The notes beneath the pieces were generated by a model, which was given only the letters and a program-made list of their open reading frames with translations, was not told where the DNA came from and searched no databases. From Thermodesulfobacteriota bacterium (GTDB lineage Bacteria > Desulfobacterota_D > UBA1144 > Nemesobacterales > UBA2774), in the NCBI GenBank assembly GCA_039028315.1, contig JBCCIH010000071.1:1-10541 (forward strand): 10,541 nt of DNA. The letters run 5' to 3'. Position 1 is the stretch's first letter. Every line of letters starts with the position of its first letter. Positions 1 to 7,315 of the stretch are shown here, piece by piece. Made by a program: the position numbers and the translations under genes.

Positions 1-722
1 CATAGGCTCGTTTTACCTGAAATAAGAACCACTTCGGCCCCTCTATTTAACGCTTCCTTGGCAATTGCATAGCCCATTTTACCGCTTGAAGGATTTGAGA
101 TATATCTAACTGAGTCAATGAATTCCCTAGTTGCGCCAGCCGTAACAAGCACTTTTTCATCTGTCATATCATCAGGTGTGAGGGTCTTTTCTATCTCAGA
201 AAGTATTACATCTATGTCTGGCAGTCTGCCTTTTCCTTCCCAACCGCAAGCCAGCTCGCCTTCGCCCGGCTCCATAATTATAAATCCTCGGTCTTTTAAC
301 TTTTCTAAGTTCTCCTGAACTGCAGGGTTTTCGTACATATTCACATTCATTGCAGGGCAAAGTATGATAGGCGCTTTGGTGGCAAGGATTATTGTAGATA
401 AGAGACTGTCAGCAATACCGTTAGCAACTTTCCCTATAAAACTAGCCGTAGCAGGTGCTACAACCATTAGGTCCGCGCTGTCCGCCAGAGTGATATGACC
501 AATTTCAGATTCCCACTCAAGGTCAAAGGTATTTATTGCTACTTTGTTGCCGGATAGCGTTTGGAGCGTGAGAGGGGTAATAAACTCAGTAGCGTTCTTA
601 GTCATTACTACCTGAACGCCAGCGCTTTTCTTGACTAGACCTCTGACAAGCTCGCAAGACTTATAAGCCGCTATGCCGCCTGTTACCCCTACAATTACAT
701 TTTTTTCTTTTATGATAGACAT
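1..722 (-). CDS. coaBC: Bifunctional phosphopantothenoylcysteine decarboxylase / phosphopantothenate-cysteine ligase, N-terminal 240 residues (truncated by window edge)
   Basis: CoaBC performs two consecutive cytoplasmic steps of coenzyme A synthesis: CTP-dependent joining of 4'-phosphopantothenate to cysteine (CoaB), then FMN-dependent decarboxylation to 4'-phosphopantetheine (CoaC). Translating the minus strand from ATG at 722 shows the flavoprotein start VGVTGGIAAYKS (residues 11-22), IGHITLAD with the likely catalytic His76, PATASFIGKVANGIAD (90-105), the PAMN motif with Asn125, and the substrate clamp ACGWEGKGRLP (158-168) with Cys159. These match the E. coli His75, Asn125 and Cys158 positions. 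The CoaB domain begins near residue 188 with VLVTAGATREFIDSVRYISN, including Asn210, and PSSGKMGYAIA. The fused CoaC-CoaB order is the usual bacterial one. About the last 40% of the protein, including most of the ligase domain, lies beyond the left edge. The start has only a weak upstream AAGTAAG, and no convincing promoter was found on this strand. It is transcribed away from the efflux cluster and is functionally unrelated to it. Confidence 0.96.
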   Translation of the reverse strand, partial: MSIIKEKNVIVGVTGGIAAYKSCELVRGLVKKSAGVQVVMTKNATEFITPLTLQTLSGNKVAINTFDLEWESEIGHITLADSADLMVVAPATASFIGKVANGIADSLLSTIILATKAPIILCPAMNVNMYENPAVQENLEKLKDRGFIIMEPGEGELACGWEGKGRLPDIDVILSEIEKTLTPDDMTDEKVLVTAGATREFIDSVRYISNPSSGKMGYAIAKEALNRGAEVVLISGKTSL

Positions 723-809
723 TTTACTTACTTATAAGTTTATATCATAACAAATAACAGTAAATAGTTCCGCTTTGCTAAAAAAATATAATTTTATGTA
801 CGGTGAGGT

Positions 810-837
810 TTGACAAATTCAAATAGGTGTATATACT
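810..837 (+). promoter_or_regulatory. Sigma-70-type promoter of the marR/efflux cluster
   Basis: A consensus -35 box TTGACA (810-815) is followed after 16 bases by a near-consensus -10 box TATACT (832-837). An A/T-rich run at 780-798 sits where an UP element would lie. The -10 box is inside the palindrome at 824-841, so a bound regulator would block RNA polymerase directly. The predicted transcription start is near 844-845, which coincides with the ATG at 845 (see the regulator entry). The call rests on consensus matching and position only. Confidence 0.7.
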
Positions 838-841
838 CCTA
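824..841. promoter_or_regulatory. Palindromic operator, probably for the adjacent MarR-family regulator (site 1)
   Basis: TAGGTGTAT-ATACTCCTA is an 18-base inverted repeat with one mismatched pair (T828 against T837), centred between 832 and 833. It overlaps the -10 box of the promoter. Its core GTGTATATAC (827-836) matches GTGCATATAC (1334-1343) of the second palindrome at 9 of 10 positions. Size, symmetry and location fit a MarR dimer site used for autorepression; this is inference from the sequence and from how the family usually works. Confidence 0.65.
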
Positions 842-844
842 ATT

Positions 845-1315
845 ATGTCAACAGATGTTAATAAGTCAAATCAATTATCGAAAGAGAAAATTATGGAGGG
901 CCGAGGCTGCGCGGGGTTTAATCTCAAAATGGCAACTAGAGCAGTTCAGAACTACTTTGATAAAGCTTATAGAAAAATCGGATTAGAGGGCACTCAATAT
1001 ACAGTGCTTTCCCACATTTATGTAGTAGGGCCAATACCTCTATCTAAACTTGCTGAATTGATGTACGTAGACAGAACTACACTAGGACGAAATTTAAAGC
1101 CTCTTGAGAAAAGGGAGTTAATTGAGATTAAAGCAGGAAAAGACAAAAGAGAAAAACTGATCGCAATTACAGAAAATGGTAAAGAAGTCTTAGCTAAAGC
1201 ACTACCGGTTTGGAAGCAAACACACGAACAAATAAAAACAATATTGGGTATTGATAACTGGGAATCAATGCTAGAAAACCTTAGGACACTTACCACGGAG
1301 CTTAAAGAGAAATAA
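845..1315 (+). CDS. MarR-family winged-helix transcriptional regulator
   Basis: This is probably a dimeric repressor of its own gene and of the efflux genes that follow. From ATG 845 it is 156 residues, a normal MarR length. Residues 22-60 (C-AGFNL-KMATRAV ... GTQYTVLSHI) form the N-terminal helices, GPIPLSKLAELMYVDRTTLG and NLKPLEKREL form the helix-turn-helix, and KAGKDKREKLIAITENGKE is the wing with its D-x-R turn. The remainder is the C-terminal dimerisation helix. Cys22 is the only cysteine and lies where OhrR-type members carry theirs. The start is uncertain. GTG 827 lies inside the operator and upstream of the predicted transcript start, so it is unlikely. ATG 845 falls at the transcript start with no ribosome binding site, so it would be leaderless. 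ATG 893 (140 residues) has a purine-rich AAAGAGAAAA upstream and keeps all conserved parts. Its 3' end is followed by the second operator and the MFP gene on the same strand. Confidence 0.9.
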   Translation: MSTDVNKSNQLSKEKIMEGRGCAGFNLKMATRAVQNYFDKAYRKIGLEGTQYTVLSHIYVVGPIPLSKLAELMYVDRTTLGRNLKPLEKRELIEIKAGKDKREKLIAITENGKEVLAKALPVWKQTHEQIKTILGIDNWESMLENLRTLTTELKEK

Positions 1316-1327
1316 AAAAAATTAGAT

Positions 1328-1349
1328 ATAAGTGTGCATATACACTTAT
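1328..1349. promoter_or_regulatory. Perfect-arm palindromic operator upstream of the efflux genes (site 2)
   Basis: ATAAGTGT (1328-1335) and ACACTTAT (1342-1349) are perfect 8-base inverted arms around the spacer GCATAT. The site is in the 96-base gap between the regulator stop and the MFP start, and shares its core with the palindrome at 824-841. A TATACA at 1339-1344 occupies nearly the same place relative to the dyad centre as the -10 box in site 1, but no acceptable -35 box precedes it. A second promoter here is therefore unproven. It is most simply a second binding site for the MarR protein. A terminator is unlikely because the arms are AT-rich and no T-run follows. Confidence 0.65.
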
Positions 1350-1399
1350 GTTTAGAATTTGTGATAAAAAAATCAAAATTTGAAGAATCGCTATGGACC

Positions 1400-1404
1400 A
1401 GGAG
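1400..1404 (+). promoter_or_regulatory. Ribosome binding site that sets the MFP start
   Basis: AGGAG lies one base before an ATG at 1406 and seven bases before the in-frame ATG at 1412. Only the latter has workable spacing, so 1412 is preferred. The upstream in-frame GTG at 1334 lies inside the operator palindrome and has no such site. Confidence 0.7.
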
Positions 1405-1411
1405 AATGAGC

Positions 1412-2596
1412 ATGCGCGCCAATTGTTTAAGTTATAGGTTTAACATTTCGACTAGATCACCATTTAAGATCAGCAAATTCAATCTTGTGTTGGCAATTTT
1501 TACATCCTTGCTGTTGTTAAGTTCATGCGGCAATGGAGATGACAATTTGGCGAATACCAACACTTTGGCAGTTTCCACCTTGATTGCAGAGCAAGTCCCT
1601 GAGTACAAAATCACTCAGAGCTATGTAGGAGAAGTTGAGTCTGCACGGATGAGTAGAATAGGCTTTGAGATTAGCGGCATGCTGGAAGAAATAGCATTTG
1701 ATGAGGGGGACTCTGTTAACAAAGCTCAGGTTATGGCAACCCTCGACACTGACCGCCTTAAAGCCCGGCGTGCAGAACTTGTGGCAACAAGAGATCAGGC
1801 AAAAGCCAATCTTGAGCTAGCACAGATTACGAGACAGAGAACAAAGGAAGCACTTGATCTAAATGCTGTTTCATTTCAGGAATATGATGAGGCGGATAAG
1901 AGTTATAAAGCCCAGAAAGCTTCGTTGGAGCAGGCAAAATCCGCAGTCAAAACTCTTGATGTAGATATAGAGAAATCAAAACTAAAAGCCCCTTTTGATT
2001 CTGTTATTTCAAAGAGGTATTTAGATGAGGGAGAAGTTATTCAACCTGGTCAAGAGGTTTTTGAAATTCTGGAACGTGCGAGTCCTGAGGTCAGAATTGG
2101 ACTTGCTACATCTATGATTGACGGAATTAAAGTCGGGGATCCTATAGAAATAAAAGTAAATGGTAAATCTTATGATTCTAAAGTAAAGACAGTTCTGCCT
2201 ATAAGGGGACAGAATACAAGAACGGTGGATGTAATACTCTCTGTAGAAAACGACTTTAAAGATATAAGACAAGGTGATATTGCATCTGTGAATATTGAAA
2301 AACTGGTATCAAAAAATGGTTTTTGGCTACCGCTAACTGCACTCACAGAGAGCTCAAGGGGGCTTTGGTCCTGCTATGTAGCTATTCCTCTTGGTGATGT
2401 TGACTCTGTAAAAGGTGCAACACACAGACTTGAGCGTCGGGAGCTTGAACTGTTACACCAAGAATTCGAGATGGTCTATGTGCAAGGAACTATTAGCGAT
2501 GGAGATATAATAGTTTCTGAAGGAATACAGCGTCTTGTGCCCGATCTGCTTGTTAAAATTAACAATTCCACCTCAGCTAGTGGAGGTGCCGAGTGA
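1412..2596 (+). CDS. RND efflux periplasmic adaptor (membrane-fusion protein, HlyD/AcrA family), predicted lipoprotein
   Basis: This is the periplasmic adaptor that links the RND pump to the outer-membrane channel. From ATG 1412 it is 394 residues. A long basic N-region leads to a hydrophobic stretch and the lipobox LSSC with Cys39, predicting a lipid-anchored protein like AcrA. The domain order is typical: first lipoyl half (about 82-113, GMLEEIAFDEGDSVNKAQVM), alpha-helical coiled-coil hairpin (about 114-185), second lipoyl half (about 192-221, KAPFDSVISKRYLDEGEVI), a beta-barrel (about 224-300), and a membrane-proximal domain ending EGIQRLVPDLLVKI. At the hairpin tip the channel-contact motif R-x3-L-x6-S of AcrA reads R143, A147, S154, so the middle Leu is replaced by Ala, with a Leu next to it at 148. 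The stop TGA overlaps the GTG start of the pump gene by four bases (GTGA). Substrate cannot be told from the sequence. Confidence 0.93.
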   Translation: MRANCLSYRFNISTRSPFKISKFNLVLAIFTSLLLLSSCGNGDDNLANTNTLAVSTLIAEQVPEYKITQSYVGEVESARMSRIGFEISGMLEEIAFDEGDSVNKAQVMATLDTDRLKARRAELVATRDQAKANLELAQITRQRTKEALDLNAVSFQEYDEADKSYKAQKASLEQAKSAVKTLDVDIEKSKLKAPFDSVISKRYLDEGEVIQPGQEVFEILERASPEVRIGLATSMIDGIKVGDPIEIKVNGKSYDSKVKTVLPIRGQNTRTVDVILSVENDFKDIRQGDIASVNIEKLVSKNGFWLPLTALTESSRGLWSCYVAIPLGDVDSVKGATHRLERRELELLHQEFEMVYVQGTISDGDIIVSEGIQRLVPDLLVKINNSTSASGGAE

Positions 2597-5500
2597 GCAC
2601 CCTATTTCTTCGCAACAAATACCTTTTAGTACTCTCGATAGTAATAATCCTGGTCGCAGGCGTCTCAGCGATTATTTCACTCCCCCGCTTGGAGGATCCT
2701 AGAATTACAAATCGCAATCCTCTTGTAATAACAGTTGTTCCAGGTGCATCTGCTGAGAGGGTGGAAACACTTGTTACAGAAAAAATTGAGGAAGAGCTTA
2801 AAGAAGTCTCTGAGATAAAAGATGTTGAATCGACCTCACAGGCAGGTATATCCCTTGTGAGTATAGAGCTTAAAGATGAAGTTACAACAGAAGATAATGA
2901 AGAGATTTTCTCTAAAATAAGAGACAAGTTATCAGATGCAGTCGTAAATTTCCCAAAAGAAGCGAGGCTTCCTATCTTCGATGACAAGAGGGGCCCGATT
3001 GCTTTTACATTGATTTTAGGAATTACTTGGACCCACGATACTGATCCTAAACTCGGCGTGCTTAACCGTCTGGCTGAGGATTTAGCTGATAGGCTCAGAA
3101 ACGTAAGCGGCACAGAGCTTGTGAGAATATATGGAGAGCCTACAGAAGAGATTACAGTTACTGTAGATCAGGATGAGCTTTCAAAGCTTGGTTTAAGTAC
3201 TGTTGACGTCTCAAGCAAAATTGCCCAGGCTGATTCTAAAGTGCCGGCCGGTCTTCTTCGTTCTGAAAACACAGATCTATTTATGGAGGTCCAGGGGGAG
3301 CTTGATTCCCTCTCTAGAATTGGCGAAGTGCCGCTTATGACTAACGGCGCAAGCTCTGTTCTTAAAATTGGTGACGTCGCTCAAATCGACAGAAATTGGC
3401 AAGATCCCCCTTCGGAAATTGCACTGGCAGACGGCAATAGAACAGTATTTGTCGGAGTTAGGATGAGTGATGACATAAGGGTTGATAAATGGGCAAAAAT
3501 CGCAAAAGCCCAGATTGATGATTTCACCTCTACCATAGGATCTGGGATTGAAATTGAAACAGTGTTTGATCAGAGCATTTATACAAACGAAAAGCTCTCT
3601 CAATTGGGCGGAAATTTGATTGCTGGAGCTCTGGTAATTATGGCTGTCATATTTTTTATTATGGGCTGGAGATCGTCTTTAATCATCGGCTCGGCTCTCC
3701 CACTGGTTGCGGCATCAGTTTTATTTATAATGATCTTAAGAGGCGGCGCACTTCATCAGATGTCGATATTCGGCATGATCATAGCACTTGGGTTACTGAT
3801 TGATAATGCAATTATAGTGGTGGATGAAGTTAATAGCTATCTTCAAAACGGATACAAAGCTCTCGAGGCCGTCCGCCTCACAGTGAATCATCTATTTGCT
3901 CCACTTTTAGCTTCGACTCTTACTACAGTACTTGCTTTTATGCCCATACTTCTTCTTCCTGGGAATGCGGGGGATTTTGTCGGCTCTATTGGCGGTAGCG
4001 TAATTATGGCAATTATTGCTTCATATCTGATCTCGCTTACTATAATTGTTTCACTTGCGGGAATCTTCGCAAAAGCACCTGGAAAAAATCAAAAAAGACG
4101 CTGGTGGAAAAACGGCTATCAAAATGAGCATCTTAGCTCATCCGCTAAAAAATGGCTCTTAAAAGGTATGAAAAAGCCTGTTTTTGCTATTATGGTTGCT
4201 TTTATTCTTCCAGTTCTCGGATTTATTCTTTCAACACAGCTCGGAAATGAATTTTTTCCTCCAGTTGACCGTAATATGTTTGAAGTAAAAGTCTGGATGC
4301 CCCCCGAATCATCAATACTAAATACTAAAAAGCAGGCCCAAGAGATTGAAAAGGTAGTCAGAGAGTTTGAAGGGGTAGAGAATGTTAACTGGCTTATTGG
4401 CGGTAGTTTCCCTATGGTTTACTACAACTTAATTATGAATAAAGACGATACGCCTTTTTATGCACACAGCATTATAACGACTGATTCAAGTAATACGACA
4501 AAGAAACTGATACCTAAAATACAAAGAGAATTAGATTCAAGGTTCCCGGCAGCCCAAGTTGTAGTTAGGCAGTTCGGACAGGGCCCGCCGATTGAGGCTG
4601 ATATTCAGATTAGACTCTATGGTCCGAATATTAAAATGCTTCAAGACCTGGGAGAAGAGTTAAGGTTAGAATTTCAAAGTCATCCAGATGTCCTACACAC
4701 ACAAATGAGCATGCCGAGAGGTAAGCCTAAACTCTGGGTGGAAGCTAATGAAGACGAAGCTAGCATTGCCGGATTTTCTCTCACCGATCTTGCGCTTCAA
4801 TTAGAAGGGAATCAAGAGGGAATTACAGGCGGCTCAGTGTTAGAGAATCTAGAAGAGCTTCCTGTGCGCATAAGATATTCAAATGAAAGAAGAGGGGATT
4901 TTTCCTACACAGGTTCAACTAATTATGTTAGCCCTAGCGGTGAGATTGTTCCTCTTAACGCTATTGGAAAGCTTACTCTAAAGCCTGCTCTTGGCGGTAT
5001 TACAAGGTTTGATGGCATACGAATGAACAAGGTCGAGGCTTATACGAAAAACGGGGCGCTTCCTATAGACGTCACATTTGAAGTTTTAGATAGAATCGAA
5101 TCAGAGGGTTTCACGCTTCCCCCAGGCTATAGCTACGAGCTTGGTGGTGCGGTTGAGCAGGACAGCGAAGCTGTGGGCAATTTAGCTATTTATGCACCAA
5201 TACTTGTAACAATGATGATAGCAATTCTAATACTTACTTTCAGAAGTGTAAGCCTTGCTCTTGTACTTCTGGTTGTGGCCCTAATGTCTATAGGGCTTGG
5301 TCAGCTATCAACCTGGATGATCGGCTTTCCTGTAAGTTTTAATACCATATTAGGAACACTAGGGCTGATAGGTATAGCAATTAACGACAGTATCGTGGTC
5401 CTGGCTGCAATAAGAGGAAATCCAGTGGCCCGGGCCGGGGATCCAGAGGCGGTTGTAGAAGTGGTGATGGGCTGTCTTCGCCATGTGATCTCGACCACGC

Positions 5501-5682
5501 TTACTACAATGGGCGGATTTTTACCGCTCCTAATATTTGTTGGCGGTGAGTTCTGGCCTTCATTGGCGATCGTACTAGTTGGCGGAATCGCAGGTGCCAC
5601 TATACTAGCTGTTCTCTTTATTCCTGGAGCATATATTTTGCTTAATAGAAAAAAACAAGTCCTAGTACCGGAGGCCGCGTAA
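2593..5682 (+). CDS. RND-family inner-membrane efflux pump (AcrB/MexB-like, ACR_tran family)
   Basis: This is a proton-driven pump that takes substrates from the periplasm or inner leaflet and passes them to the outer-membrane channel; it should work as a trimer. Its 1029 residues match the family. It has TM1 (about 9-28), a first porter loop starting PRLEDPRITNRNPLVIT, TM2-TM6 (about 339-490), TM7 (about 525-545), a second porter loop, and TM8-TM12 (from about 866). The TM4 motif is GLLIDNAIIVVDEV, with D404 retained but N405 where AcrB has its second Asp408. The TM10 motif is GIAINDSIVVL, with N931 at the AcrB Lys940 position and an acidic D932 next to it. R963 in TM11 (CLRHVISTTLTTMGGFLPL) matches AcrB Arg971. 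It starts at GTG 2593, overlapping the adaptor stop, with GGAGG six bases upstream. Sequence style suggests drug/amphiphile rather than heavy-metal export, but the substrate is unknown. Confidence 0.95.
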   Translation: MSTLFLRNKYLLVLSIVIILVAGVSAIISLPRLEDPRITNRNPLVITVVPGASAERVETLVTEKIEEELKEVSEIKDVESTSQAGISLVSIELKDEVTTEDNEEIFSKIRDKLSDAVVNFPKEARLPIFDDKRGPIAFTLILGITWTHDTDPKLGVLNRLAEDLADRLRNVSGTELVRIYGEPTEEITVTVDQDELSKLGLSTVDVSSKIAQADSKVPAGLLRSENTDLFMEVQGELDSLSRIGEVPLMTNGASSVLKIGDVAQIDRNWQDPPSEIALADGNRTVFVGVRMSDDIRVDKWAKIAKAQIDDFTSTIGSGIEIETVFDQSIYTNEKLSQLGGNLIAGALVIMAVIFFIMGWRSSLIIGSALPLVAASVLFIMILRGGALHQMSIFGMIIALGLLIDNAIIVVDEVNSYLQNGYKALEAVRLTVNHLFAPLLASTLTTVLAFMPILLLPGNAGDFVGSIGGSVIMAIIASYLISLTIIVSLAGIFAKAPGKNQKRRWWKNGYQNEHLSSSAKKWLLKGMKKPVFAIMVAFILPVLGFILSTQLGNEFFPPVDRNMFEVKVWMPPESSILNTKKQAQEIEKVVREFEGVENVNWLIGGSFPMVYYNLIMNKDDTPFYAHSIITTDSSNTTKKLIPKIQRELDSRFPAAQVVVRQFGQGPPIEADIQIRLYGPNIKMLQDLGEELRLEFQSHPDVLHTQMSMPRGKPKLWVEANEDEASIAGFSLTDLALQLEGNQEGITGGSVLENLEELPVRIRYSNERRGDFSYTGSTNYVSPSGEIVPLNAIGKLTLKPALGGITRFDGIRMNKVEAYTKNGALPIDVTFEVLDRIESEGFTLPPGYSYELGGAVEQDSEAVGNLAIYAPILVTMMIAILILTFRSVSLALVLLVVALMSIGLGQLSTWMIGFPVSFNTILGTLGLIGIAINDSIVVLAAIRGNPVARAGDPEAVVEVVMGCLRHVISTTLTTMGGFLPLLIFVGGEFWPSLAIVLVGGIAGATILAVLFIPGAYILLNRKKQVLVPEAA

Positions 5683-7133
5683 TGAACAAATACTATCTCT
5701 TTTTGATACTGCTAGCATTGCTGCTGCAATCCTGTATGGTTGGGCCAAACTATGAGCAGCCACAAACCAATCTAGGGGATGACTGGGTAGGAGAATCTTA
5801 TTCCCAAGACTATTCAGAGCAAGATGTGGATCTATCATGGTGGGAAAGTTTAGGAGATCCGCAATTAACTCTTTATGTTAACGAGGCCGTCTCGAGTAAC
5901 TATGATATATCTATTGCCAGCGCAAGGGTAAGAGAAGCAAGGGCCCTTAGGGGAGTTTCAGCTTCAGCTTATTATCCCCAGATAGACTCTGATGCAAGTT
6001 ACCAAAGATTTAGACAAAGTGAGAATGGAATTATAGATATTGGCACATTGTCTGATTTAGGATTTGCTGACGATCAAGGCGATCTTTATCAAGCAGGTTT
6101 TGACGCGTTTTGGGAAATAGACATATTTGGCGGAACCCGCCGCTCTGTGGAAGCAGCAAACGCCAGGGTAGAAGCCGCTGTTGAAAACAGAAGGGATGTA
6201 TTAATCTCTGTGATCTCTGAGGTTGCAAGAAATTATGTGGAGTTAAGGGGAGCACAAAAAGGGTTAACTGTTTCTGAGAAAAATATCCGCATCCAAACCG
6301 ATACTCTAAATTTAGTGGAAAATAAATATAAAGCCGGACTCTCCTCTGAGCTCGATGTAGCAAGAGCCAGAGCACAGCTTGAATCAACCCGTTCAACACT
6401 TCCTCCGATTAGAGCATCAATTAGGGCAAGTGCATACAGAATTGCAGTTCTTCTTGGACGTCGGCCCGGGGCTTTGCTTGATGAACTTCTAAAAACCAAG
6501 CCAATTCCGAGCACCCCGGACATTGTCCCTATCGGACTTCCATCAGATCTTTTGTTAAGAAGGGCCGATCTAAGGCGAGTCGAGAGTGAGCTTATGGCTG
6601 CCACAGCCGACATAGGGGTAGCTACCTCTGATTTATTTCCTAAGTTTTTTATAACTGGGGCTGCAGGGCTTGAGAGCGTATCTTTTTCAGACTTTTTTGA
6701 CGCTTCGAGCGGGGTGTGGTCAATCGGGCCGAGCGTTAGTTGGCCGATTTTTCAGGGCGGCAGAATTCGCTCTAACATAAAAGTTGCCGAAGCAGTCAAT
6801 GACGCTGAGCTTTCTCGCTATCAGCAGACTATTCTTCTTGCACTTGAAGAGGTTGAGTCTTCACTGGTGCGCTACGCTGAAGAAGAGCTTCGCCGCCGCT
6901 CATTAAACGAGTCTGCAAAATCTAGCCAAAAAGCAGTTAACTTAGCTGAGGTTGTCTACGAAAAGGGCCTAGCTGATTTTCTGACTGTGCTGGATGCGGA
7001 AAGAACTCTTACCGAAGTTGAGGATAGGCTTGTTAGAAGCGAGACAGAGCTGGTCGTAAATCTGATAGCACTCTACAAAGCATTAGGTGGAGGCTGGGAG
7101 TCTTTCGAAGAGGACAATCTAGCTCAGAAGTAG
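5682..7133 (+). CDS. Outer-membrane efflux lipoprotein of the OprM/NodT family (TolC-like channel)
   Basis: This is the outer-membrane exit duct of the tripartite pump; family members are trimers with a beta-barrel in the membrane and a long alpha-helical tunnel in the periplasm. The 483-residue protein starts with a signal peptide and the lipobox LQSC (Cys18), followed by the family hallmark MVGPNYEQP. Two outer-membrane-efflux repeats follow: the first with SWWESLGDPQL, ISIASARVREARALRG, WEIDIFGGTRRSVEAANAR, VARNYVELRGAQ and AGLSSELDVARARAQL; the second with PIGLPSDLLLRRADLRRVE, ATSDLFPKFFITGAAG, SWPIFQGGRIRSNIKVAEA and ADFLTVLDAERTL. The start codon overlaps the pump stop by one base (TAATG), and GGAGG lies seven bases upstream inside the pump gene, so translation is probably coupled. 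It ends the efflux operon; no further gene follows closely. Confidence 0.95.
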   Translation: MNKYYLFLILLALLLQSCMVGPNYEQPQTNLGDDWVGESYSQDYSEQDVDLSWWESLGDPQLTLYVNEAVSSNYDISIASARVREARALRGVSASAYYPQIDSDASYQRFRQSENGIIDIGTLSDLGFADDQGDLYQAGFDAFWEIDIFGGTRRSVEAANARVEAAVENRRDVLISVISEVARNYVELRGAQKGLTVSEKNIRIQTDTLNLVENKYKAGLSSELDVARARAQLESTRSTLPPIRASIRASAYRIAVLLGRRPGALLDELLKTKPIPSTPDIVPIGLPSDLLLRRADLRRVESELMAATADIGVATSDLFPKFFITGAAGLESVSFSDFFDASSGVWSIGPSVSWPIFQGGRIRSNIKVAEAVNDAELSRYQQTILLALEEVESSLVRYAEEELRRRSLNESAKSSQKAVNLAEVVYEKGLADFLTVLDAERTLTEVEDRLVRSETELVVNLIALYKALGGGWESFEEDNLAQK

Positions 7134-7163
7134 GCTCTATTTGAGATTCTAGAGTCTTATTTA
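7133..7163 (+). terminator. Possible weak intrinsic terminator after the efflux operon
   Basis: GGCTCTA (7133-7139) can pair with TAGAGTC (7150-7156), one pair being G-U, around a 10-base loop, followed by the T-rich TTATTTA. The stem starts on the last base of the OMF stop codon. The stem is short and the T-run interrupted, so this is tentative. The rest of the gap to 7315 holds no gene or clear palindrome. A TTGACA at 7264-7269 has no good -10 box 16-18 bases downstream. Confidence 0.35.
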
Positions 7164-7315
7164 TAATATCTGTTATCCAATTATGTATGGCTCCACGTAC
7201 TAGACCCTCAATGAACTAATGTACTTGCGAAATATTCGGGTAGGATTGTACTACTGCCTGGAGTTGACATTCCAAATACGATTGAGAACATTACAGTGAT
7301 CTTTACGGGAGATAG

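Noticed and set aside
118..318. Plus-strand open frame of 66 codons at the left edge
   Set aside because: It lies antisense to the clearly conserved coaBC coding sequence and its product has no recognisable features.
730..739. Perfect 10-base palindrome ACTTATAAGT just upstream of coaBC, sharing ATAAGT with the arms of site 2
   Set aside because: It is short, AT-rich and lacks the GTGYATATAC core, so chance is the simpler explanation.
1334..1411. Longer MFP frame starting at GTG 1334
   Set aside because: The GTG lies inside the palindromic operator, lacks a ribosome binding site, and would push the lipoprotein signal to residue 65.
7264..7292. TTGACA as the -35 box of an MFS promoter
   Set aside because: The positions 16-18 bases downstream (GAACAT, AACATT, ACATTA) do not resemble a -10 box, so I did not annotate a promoter.
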